A stretch of DNA of 32,904 nucleotides, taken from assembly GCA_003142815.1 (NCBI GenBank), contig PLNP01000051.1:1-32904 (forward strand), given 5' to 3'. Under the pieces are notes generated by a model. It saw nothing but the letters and a program-made list of their open reading frames with translations, was not told where the DNA came from and did not search any database. The stretch is from Rhodanobacteraceae bacterium. Its GTDB lineage: Bacteria > Pseudomonadota > Gammaproteobacteria > Xanthomonadales > Rhodanobacteraceae. Positions 24,501-32,904 of this stretch are shown here, one piece after another (the first letter of the stretch is position 1; each line of letters opens with the position of its first letter). The position numbers were made by a program, and so were the translations under genes.

Positions 24501-25529
24501 ATGACCAACAAACCCAACTACAACGTCGCCATCGTCGGCGCGACCGGCGTCGTCGGCGAAGCGCTGCTGGCGATCCTCAAGGAACGCGAGTTCCCGATTG
24601 GCGAACTCGTGCCGCTGGCCAGCGAGCGCTCGGCCGGCGGCCAGGTCGCGTTCGGCAACCGCGAGATCACGGTGAGGAACCTCGCCGACTACGACTTCAA
24701 CGGCATCGATATCGCGTTTTTCTCGGCCGGCGGCGCAGTCTCGCGCGTGCATGCGCCGCGCGCGGCTGCGGCCGGCGCGGTCGTGATCGACAACACCTCG
24801 GAGTTCCGCTACCAGGACGACATCCCACTGGTGGTCAGCGAGGTCAATCCGCACGCGATCGCCGAGTACTCGAAGCGCGGCATCATCGCGAACCCGAACT
24901 GCTCGACGATGCAGATGCTGGTTGCGCTGGCGCCGATCCATCGCGCGGTCGGCATCGAGCGCATCAATGTCGCGACCTACCAGTCGGTCTCTGGCGCGGG
25001 GCGATCCGGCTCCGAGGAACTTGGCCGGCAGACTGCGGCGCTGCTCAACTTTCAGCCCGTGGAGCCTGCGAAATTCCAAGCGCAGATCGCGTTCAACGTG
25101 ATCCCGCAGATCGACGACTTTCAGCCGAACGGCTACACCAAGGAAGAGATGAAGATGGTCTGGGAGACGCACAAGATCCTCGAGGATGCGTCGATCCAGG
25201 TGAACCCGACCGCGGTGCGCGTGCCGGTCTTCTACGGCCATTCCGAGGCGGTGCATATCGAAACCCGCGACAAGATCACGGCTGACGCAGCGCGCGAACT
25301 GTTAAAACATGCGCCAGGCGTCGTGGTCGTCGACGAGCGCAAGCCGGGTGGCTATCCGACCCCGGTTTCGCACGCGGCGGCCAAGGATGAGGTTTTCGTT
25401 GGGCGCATCCGCGAGGATATCTCGCATCCGCGCGGGCTCGATTTGTGGATCGTGTCGGACAACATCCGCAAGGGAGCGGCGCTGAATGCGGTGCAGATCG
25501 CCGAACTGTTGGTGAAAACGTATCTGTGA
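24501..25529 (+). CDS. asd: Aspartate-semialdehyde dehydrogenase
   Basis: Asd reduces aspartyl phosphate to aspartate semialdehyde with NADPH, feeding lysine/diaminopimelate, threonine and methionine synthesis. The 342-residue product has the NADP-binding start NYNVAIVGATGVVGEALLAI, the catalytic cysteine in IIANPNCSTMQML (C134), the TYQSVSGAGRSGSEEL segment, and RVPVFYGHSEAVHIET with the substrate-binding region. It is the shorter form of the family (about 340 aa), not the E. coli type of about 367 aa with a different spacing. ATG at 24501 directly precedes the first strand. Placement just upstream of fimV is typical of xanthomonads. Confidence 0.95.
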   Translation: MTNKPNYNVAIVGATGVVGEALLAILKEREFPIGELVPLASERSAGGQVAFGNREITVRNLADYDFNGIDIAFFSAGGAVSRVHAPRAAAAGAVVIDNTSEFRYQDDIPLVVSEVNPHAIAEYSKRGIIANPNCSTMQMLVALAPIHRAVGIERINVATYQSVSGAGRSGSEELGRQTAALLNFQPVEPAKFQAQIAFNVIPQIDDFQPNGYTKEEMKMVWETHKILEDASIQVNPTAVRVPVFYGHSEAVHIETRDKITADAARELLKHAPGVVVVDERKPGGYPTPVSHAAAKDEVFVGRIREDISHPRGLDLWIVSDNIRKGAALNAVQIAELLVKTYL

Positions 25530-25560
25530 TCTATAGTTACGATTGTGTTATAAGCCCGTT

Positions 25561-25574
25561 TCGAGATATCTCGA
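25561..25574. promoter_or_regulatory. 14-bp perfect palindrome upstream of fimV
   Basis: TCGAGATATCTCGA is perfectly self-complementary and sits 38 bases before the fimV start in the 83-base space after asd, which is unusually AT-rich for this region. It could be an operator half-site pair, part of a terminator for asd (there is no T-run), or chance. No regulator can be named. Confidence 0.3.
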
Positions 25575-25612
25575 CACGTATTCGCTTCTTAATGCCTTGG
25601 GGGCTTGCCTAG

Positions 25613-28225
25613 ATGAAACGACCGCTGCAACTGCCGCTTGCGATTGCGCTCGCGCTGGGCGCAACGAATGTGCTCGCGCTGGGTCTGGGCCCCGTTCACG
25701 TCAAATCCAAGTTGAATCAGCCGCTGGATGCGGAAATTCCGGTCATCGAGGGCAACGCGCACGACGCTGATGGGCTGCTCATCTCCCTGGCCGGCGCCGA
25801 CGACTTCGAACGCGTCGGACTCAGTCGGTCGCGCCTCAGCGTTCCGCTCGAATTCACGGTGGTCAAGGGGGCGCAAGGCGGCTTGGCCATCAAGGTCACC
25901 AGCAAGGAACCGGTGCGCTCCACGTACCTCGATTTCCTGGTTGAGGCGAACTGGACGAAAGGTCGCCTGCTGCGTGAATACACCGTGCTGCTTGACCCGC
26001 CGGTGACCGCGCCGGCAACGCGCAGCGCGACGACCGCCGCGCTGGCGGAGTCGCCCGGAACGGTGACGATTGCCGCCACACACACCAAGCCGGCCGATCA
26101 CGCTGTGGCTGCGGCGACACTGGTATCAGAGCCCACTCCGCGTGCGACTGCCAAGCCTGCGCGCGAAGCATCCAAAGTGAGCAACGGCGAATACGGCCCG
26201 GTCGGCGCTGGCGAAACCTTGTCCGGGGTCGCCCGCGCGACCCGTGCGGGCACGGGCGCCAACCTCGACCAGATGATGCTCGCGTTGCTGAAGAACAATC
26301 CGAATGCGTTCTACAAGGACAATATCAACGCGCTGAAGCGCGGCGCGATCCTGCGCGTCCCGTCCGCCGACGCGATCAAGGCGGTCGGCTCGGTCAGCGA
26401 TGCGGCGGCACAAGTGCACGCACAAGTCGAAGACTGGCGCGGCGGCCGCGCGACACCGACCCTGGTTGCGGATGCGGGCAGCAAGAGTCCCGCGCCGAGC
26501 CCGGTTGCGTCGACAAAATCGGTAAAAGCGAGTGCAGCGGCCAGCAAGACCGCCGGTGAGCGCCTCGAACTGGTGCCGCCGAAACTCGGCAACGACAGTC
26601 TCGCCGTGGCGAACAAACCCGGCAACGGAGCCGGTAGTGCGGCCGCGACCAGCGAACTCAAGTCGGAGCTCGCACGCACCAAGGAGTCGCTGACAACACG
26701 AGAGCAGGAATCTGGCGAACTGAAATCGAAGGTCAAGGAACTCGAAGATCTGAATGGCAAGAATGATCGCCTGATCAGTCTGAAGAACTCGGAAATCGCC
26801 GATTTGCAGCGCAAGCTCAAGCAGCTGCAGGAAAAGTCCGATACAACGCCCGTGAAATCTTCCCCCGCGATACCGACACCTGCCCCGGCGCCCGCGCCAG
26901 CGAAAGCGGTCGAATCGGCGCCGCTTGCCGCGACGTCGGTCGCGCCGGCCGTCGCACCTCTGGCCGCGGCCACGAAACCGGCAGAGACCGCAAAACCGGA
27001 CAAGCAGGCTGACAAGAAGGATATCTGGGGCGGCGCGAATGGTGCGTCAGCTGCGGCAACGCCGCCGGCTGCCGGCAAGTCCGTCGAGGCGAAGGCGCCT
27101 GCGACAATGACGCCGCCGCCAGCAGCGGCGAGCGGACCGGTCTCGGCGAGCGTGCCGCTGGCGCAATCGCCCCCCACAACCGTGACGCCGCATTCGGCGA
27201 TAACCGAAATAATGCCGGCTGCCCCAGCGGCCGCCAAGGTTGTGCCGAAACCGGCCCAGCCGGCTGTGGTCAAGCCGGCGCCCATCGTGGCAGCGCCATG
27301 GTACGAGCAGCCTTGGGTCAAGCCGGCCGCACTCGGTGCAGGCGTCCTGCTGTTGCTGGCCGGCCTGCTTGGGCTGCGCAAACGCAAGGTGGCACCGGTG
27401 GCCGGCCGCGGCTCGATCGCGGACGCGTTCGGCGATTCCCCGTTGCCGTCGGATGGTTCCGCGGCTACATCCGACGCAGTCGAAGCCGAAGAAGCCGATC
27501 TGCGCGAACAGCTGCATCATGATCCGGCGAATGTCGGCCTGCACGTCGAGCTGCTGAGTCTCTATTACGCCGAGCGCGATGTTGCCAAGTTCGAGGACCA
27601 GGCGGCCGAAATGCACGAGCACGTGGTTGATTTGCACCAACCGGAATGGCTGGAGGCGCAAGCCATGGGCCAGGAACTTGCCCCAGACAATCCATTGTTC
27701 GCAGGCGCAGCGCACTACGATGGCATCGACGCGGCGACCGCGACGGCGCACACCGACACGTTGGAGTCGCATGCGTTCGAGGATCACGCGACGTTGGATG
27801 CGGGCCATGATATCCATGCCGCCACGCCCGACTACGACACCGCGCATCTGGACGAGGATCGGGTGTTCGAGCCGGATCACACCGAGTCGACGTATGTGCA
27901 AACCGGCATGCCGGTTCACACGCAGTCTCCGGCAGACGAGCACGCCTTTACCTTCGATGATCTGCCACCGCTCGTTCCCGTGCCTATGCACGAAACGACA
28001 ACCGCTGCGGAAGCATCGGCGACTGCGGCTGCGGCACCGATGGCGCGTATCGACGAAGACGACTTCGCCGGCGAGGAAGCGATCGGCACCAAACTCGACC
28101 TGGCCAAGGCCTACATGGACATGGGCGACCCCGAGGGCGCGCGTTCGATGCTCGAAGAGGTCGTCGCCGAGGGCACTGACGTACAGAAGGCCGAGGCGCA
28201 CCGCCTGATGGCCGATATTCGCTGA
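25613..28225 (+). CDS. fimV: FimV-like pilus assembly / polar hub protein
   Basis: FimV is a large inner-membrane protein that in Pseudomonas helps assemble type IV pili and organise cell poles. The 870-residue product has all its parts: signal peptide (1-23, LPLAIALALGATNVLA), a conserved N-terminal domain (24-130: GLGPVHVKSKLNQPLDAEIP), a LysM-like peptidoglycan-binding module (about 200-248: YGPVGAGETLSGVARATRAG, NPNAFYKDNINALKRGAIL), a coiled coil (about 346-408), a Pro/Ala-rich spacer (410-560), and one transmembrane helix (about 570-586, LGAGVLLLLAGLLGLRKRK). A long acidic cytoplasmic region follows and ends in the FimV C-terminal motif (LDLAKAYMDMGDPEGARSML, then EEVVAEG). The gene follows asd and precedes truA, as in xanthomonads. 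Confidence 0.93.
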   Translation: MKRPLQLPLAIALALGATNVLALGLGPVHVKSKLNQPLDAEIPVIEGNAHDADGLLISLAGADDFERVGLSRSRLSVPLEFTVVKGAQGGLAIKVTSKEPVRSTYLDFLVEANWTKGRLLREYTVLLDPPVTAPATRSATTAALAESPGTVTIAATHTKPADHAVAAATLVSEPTPRATAKPAREASKVSNGEYGPVGAGETLSGVARATRAGTGANLDQMMLALLKNNPNAFYKDNINALKRGAILRVPSADAIKAVGSVSDAAAQVHAQVEDWRGGRATPTLVADAGSKSPAPSPVASTKSVKASAAASKTAGERLELVPPKLGNDSLAVANKPGNGAGSAAATSELKSELARTKESLTTREQESGELKSKVKELEDLNGKNDRLISLKNSEIADLQRKLKQLQEKSDTTPVKSSPAIPTPAPAPAPAKAVESAPLAATSVAPAVAPLAAATKPAETAKPDKQADKKDIWGGANGASAAATPPAAGKSVEAKAPATMTPPPAAASGPVSASVPLAQSPPTTVTPHSAITEIMPAAPAAAKVVPKPAQPAVVKPAPIVAAPWYEQPWVKPAALGAGVLLLLAGLLGLRKRKVAPVAGRGSIADAFGDSPLPSDGSAATSDAVEAEEADLREQLHHDPANVGLHVELLSLYYAERDVAKFEDQAAEMHEHVVDLHQPEWLEAQAMGQELAPDNPLFAGAAHYDGIDAATATAHTDTLESHAFEDHATLDAGHDIHAATPDYDTAHLDEDRVFEPDHTESTYVQTGMPVHTQSPADEHAFTFDDLPPLVPVPMHETTTAAEASATAAAAPMARIDEDDFAGEEAIGTKLDLAKAYMDMGDPEGARSMLEEVVAEGTDVQKAEAHRLMADIR

Positions 28226-28240
28226 AAGGCCGAGAATAGG

Positions 28241-28315
28241 GATTCGAGATTCGGGATCGCAAGAACCAGGTATTTCGCTCTACCATTCCCGATTCTCCAT
28301 TCCCGAATCCCGAGC
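28241..28315. repeat. GATTCGGGATTC inverted repeat upstream of truA
   Basis: Left arm GATTCGAGATTCGGGA (28241-28256) and right arm TCCCGAATCCCGAG (28301-28314) pair with one mismatch; an extra CATTCCCGATTC unit lies between them. This is the same family as the repeat between minC and minD, and it lies in the short space between fimV and truA, ending next to the truA start. Confidence 0.75.
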
Positions 28316-28320
28316 TCTTC

Positions 28321-29088
28321 TTGCGCATCGCGCTTGGCATCGAATACGACGGCACGGATTTCTTCGGCTGGCAACGTCTGTCGCAAGGCCGCAGTGTGCA
28401 GGGCGATGTCGAGGCGGCGTTGTCGTTCGTGGCGAATCATCCGGTCGAAGTGACCTGCGCGGGGCGCACGGACGCCGGCGTGCATGCGTGTTGCCAGGTC
28501 GTTCATTTCGACAGCGCAGCCAAACGCGACGAACGCGCCTGGGTGCACGGCACCAATTCGCGGCTGCAAGCGGACGTCGCCGTGCTGTGGGCGCAGCCCG
28601 TCGCTGACGAGTTCCACGCGCGTTTCGGCGCGCGCGCACGGCGCTATCGCTATCTGATCCAGAATCGTCCGATCCGCGCTGCACTCCACGCGCGCTTCGT
28701 GACGTGGGAGCGCGTACCGCTCGATGTCGATGCGATGCAGAGTGCGGCGCAAATCTTGCTCGGCGAACACGATTTCACGTCGTTCCGCACCTTGGCTTGC
28801 CAGGCAAAATCGCCGGTGAGAACAGTCCGCTCGATCACGGTCGTACGCGCTCAAGAAGAGGTTTCGATCGATATCGAAGCGAACGCGTTCCTGCATCACA
28901 TGGTGCGCAACATCGTTGGTTCACTGTTGCCGATCGGCCGTGGCGAGCGCGCGCGGCAGTGGCTGGCCGACGTGTTGCAGGCACGCGATCGCAGCATCGC
29001 CGGGCCGACCGCGCCGGCAACCGGCCTGACCTTCATCGCGCCGCGTTATCCGTCCGAGTGGAAACTTCCGGCGGAGCTGACCCTGTGA
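28321..29088 (+). CDS. truA: tRNA pseudouridine synthase A
   Basis: TruA converts uridines 38-40 in the anticodon stem-loop of many tRNAs to pseudouridine. The 255-residue product has the family signatures [27 protein letters not shown] and the catalytic Asp in [19 protein letters not shown]. It continues with [13 protein letters not shown], the [18 protein letters not shown] segment and [19 protein letters not shown]. The start is TTG at 28321; no ATG or GTG lies near the conserved N-terminus. Its stop overlaps the trpF start (GTGA). A palindromic repeat lies directly upstream. Length is close to E. coli TruA (270 aa). Confidence 0.95.
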   Translation: MRIALGIEYDGTDFFGWQRLSQGRSVQGDVEAALSFVANHPVEVTCAGRTDAGVHACCQVVHFDSAAKRDERAWVHGTNSRLQADVAVLWAQPVADEFHARFGARARRYRYLIQNRPIRAALHARFVTWERVPLDVDAMQSAAQILLGEHDFTSFRTLACQAKSPVRTVRSITVVRAQEEVSIDIEANAFLHHMVRNIVGSLLPIGRGERARQWLADVLQARDRSIAGPTAPATGLTFIAPRYPSEWKLPAELTL

Positions 29089-29734
29089 CGACGCGCATCA
29101 AGTTCTGTGGAATCACGCGCGCCGAGGATGCGCGCCGCGCCGCCGATTTGGGCGTCGATGCGATCGGTCTCGTTTTCACGCGCAAAAGCCATCGTTTTGT
29201 CGGACTTACGCAGGCGCGCGCGATCCGCCGTGCGCTGCCGCCGTTCGTCACCGCGGTCGCGTTGTTCATGGACGACGAGCCGGGATGGATCGAGGAGGTG
29301 ATCGCCGACATGCAGCCCGATCTCTTGCAGTTTCACGGCAGCGAGGCGCCGGGATTCGCCGCGAGTTTCGCGCGACCCTATATCAAGGCGGTGCCGATGG
29401 CGTCGGTCAACGACGTTGCCGCTTACGCAGCGCAGCATCCGGGCGCGAGCGGTTTTCTGCTCGACAGTCACGCGGGCGGCGCGCCCGGCGGCCGTGGCAC
29501 CGCGTTCGACTGGACGCGGGCGCCGCGGAATCTGGACCGCCGCATCGTTCTCGCCGGTGGGCTCGATGCGCGCAATGTGGCACAGGCGATTGCACTCGTG
29601 CGACCCTACGCAGTCGATGTATCGAGCGGTATCGAATTCGCGCCGGGTATCAAGGACGCCGCAGAAATGCGTTGTTTCGTCGACGCCGTGCGTGCAGCCG
29701 ATGCCGTGGCCATGGTTTCAGAAACAGGATCGGC

Positions 29735-29738
<4 letters not shown>
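29085..29738 (+). CDS. trpF: Phosphoribosylanthranilate isomerase
   Basis: TrpF converts N-(5-phosphoribosyl)anthranilate to the carboxyphenylamino-deoxyribulose phosphate in tryptophan synthesis. This 217-residue TIM-barrel protein has the catalytic Cys8 in [20 protein letters not shown], the LQFHGSEAP motif, the general-acid Asp (about 127) in [10 protein letters not shown], the phosphate loop [14 protein letters not shown] and [19 protein letters not shown]. It is a stand-alone TrpF, not the TrpC-TrpF fusion of enteric bacteria. The GTG start at 29085 overlaps the truA stop by four bases and the stop overlaps the trpB ATG, so translation is probably coupled. Confidence 0.95.
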
Positions 29739-30936
<1,198 letters not shown>

Positions 30937-30940
<4 letters not shown>

Positions 30941-31743
30941 ATCGCATCGATGAACGTTTCGCTGAACTTGCTGCGACCGGCCGCACCGGCCTGATCCCAT
31001 TCGTCACCGCCGGCGATCCCTTGCCGGAAGCGACCGTCGACCTCATGCACGCGCTGGTCGCCGCCGGTGCCGATCTGATCGAGCTCGGCGTTCCGTTCTC
31101 CGATCCGATGGCCGATGGCCCGGTGATCCAGCACGCCAGCGAACGCGCGCTCGCGCGCGGCGTGGGCTTGAAACAAATATTCGGCTGGGTACGCGACTTT
31201 CGCGCGAGCGACGCGAACACGCCGGTCGTGCTGATGGGTTACATGAACCCGGTCGAGATCCATGGCGCCGACCGCTTCGCGCGCGAGGCGATCGATGCAG
31301 GCGTCGACGGCGTGTTGCTGGTCGATTGTCCGATCGAAGAATTCGCGTCGGCCGCTGTGTTGCGCGATGCTGGTTTGCGCCAGATCCTGCTCGCCGCGCC
31401 GACCACGGCGGGCGTGCGCCTCGGGCGCATCTGCGAAGCCGCGCAAGGTTTTCTATACTACGTCTCGTTTGCCGGCATTACCGGGGCGGATCGGCTCAGC
31501 GCAGACAGCGTGCGCGAGCGGGTCGCGACCATCAAGGGCAGCACGAAAACGCCGGTTGCAGTCGGCTTCGGCGTACGCGATGCGGCATCCGCGGCGGCGA
31601 TCGGCGCATTCGCCGATGCGGTCGTCATCGGCAGCACGCTGGTCGATCGCCTCGCCGGTAGTGCGGGCACTGCGGACGCCTGCACTCGTGCGCGGGATTT
31701 CCTGTCGCCGATTCGCGCCGCACTTGACGCGCGGGCCAGGTGA
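30937..31743 (+). CDS. trpA: Tryptophan synthase alpha subunit
   Basis: TrpA cleaves indole-3-glycerol phosphate to indole and glyceraldehyde 3-phosphate. The 268-residue product has both catalytic acids at canonical positions, E49 and D60, in [19 protein letters not shown]. It also has [41 protein letters not shown] and the phosphate-binding [15 protein letters not shown]. Length equals E. coli TrpA (268 aa). The GTG start overlaps the trpB stop (GTGA), the third such join in the truA-trpF-trpB-trpA string. trpC, trpD, trpE and trpG are not in the window. Confidence 0.97.
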
Positions 31744-31800
31744 TAACAAGTTGCCACGCACGGACGCCGCGACATCGCCCGTGGTTCGCTACCTCGCCAC

Positions 31801-31846
31801 GAACGGTCCACCGTCCGTTCGTCCTGAGGTATCGAAGGATGAACGG
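31801..31846. repeat. GTTCGTCCTGAG-type palindromic repeat
   Basis: CCGTTCGTCCTGAG...ATCGAAGGATGAACGG (31815-31846) forms a hairpin and matches a widespread intergenic repeat pattern of Gammaproteobacteria. A leading GAACGG at 31801-31806 also pairs with CCGTTC. It lies in the 218-base space between trpA and accD and could act as a transcript end or stabiliser. No promoter for accD could be placed with confidence. Confidence 0.6.
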
Positions 31847-31961
31847 GATTCGGAGTGGAATGTCGGATGCCAAGGCACCGAAACGACAGTCGAGAATCTG
31901 ATTCCCTGCGGAGTCGTCGCCAAACGCGACTCCGCCGATCGATACGGGAGAATGTTACGAC

Positions 31962-32822
<861 letters not shown>

Positions 32823-32904
32823 AACAGTTCTCCAGTAGGTGACCGGACATATAACCGACTGTCATGGCGAGCGCAGTCGAGCCACCTTTTGTTTCTGCTG
32901 CCGA

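Overview
This is a GC-rich chromosomal window that looks like a gammaproteobacterium of the order Xanthomonadales (Lysobacterales), most like Rhodanobacteraceae or Lysobacteraceae. Evidence: the block asd, fimV, truA, trpF, trpB, trpA, accD in one direction, a minC-minD-minE operon, psd next to a SCO1-like gene, and many small palindromic intergenic repeats of kinds common in that group. Most of the window is core housekeeping DNA. The assignment rests on gene order and protein sequence read by eye, not on a search.

Layout. 1-78: terminator of a gene outside the window. 219-2459 (-): parC, preceded at 2586-2741 by a decayed second copy of the parC 5' end. 2917-4158 (-): exported protein with a TIG-like domain and an IPTL-CTERM-like tail. 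4551-5669 (-): cyclopropane fatty acid synthase. 5741-6625 (-): fluoride cassette (crcB, a DUF190 gene and an upstream fluoride riboswitch). 6956-8188 (+): Bcr/CflA-type efflux pump. 8284-11922 (-): an operon-like run of GNAT acetyltransferase, minC, minD, minE, an uncharacterised HEXXH protein overlapping minE, and a small unknown protein. 12134-13974 (+): NarL-type two-component pair. 13974-14192: hairpin-rich element bounded by 18-bp perfect inverted repeats. 14375-15529 (+): membrane-anchored SRPBCC/GyrI-like protein. 15712-16218 (-): greB.

16330-18155 is the one clearly disturbed stretch: a hairpin array, an hsdM remnant, an apparently intact PIN toxin with its antitoxin, and a yjgR (DUF853) pseudogene carrying a nonsense codon, a frameshift and a 3' truncation at the antitoxin. 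18390-19892 (+) is an MltD-like lipoprotein. 20023-22101 (-) holds an unknown gene, psd and a SCO1-like gene. From 22226 to the end all genes are on +: prmB, aroC, asd, fimV, truA-trpF-trpB-trpA (joined by 4-base stop/start overlaps) and accD.

No prophage, CRISPR array, insertion sequence with a transposase, rRNA or tRNA gene was seen. I found no convincing new multi-gene system. The best leads are the uncharacterised metallopeptidase-like gene coupled to minE, the toxin-antitoxin pair among decayed genes, the parC 5' duplication, and the structured repeat elements.
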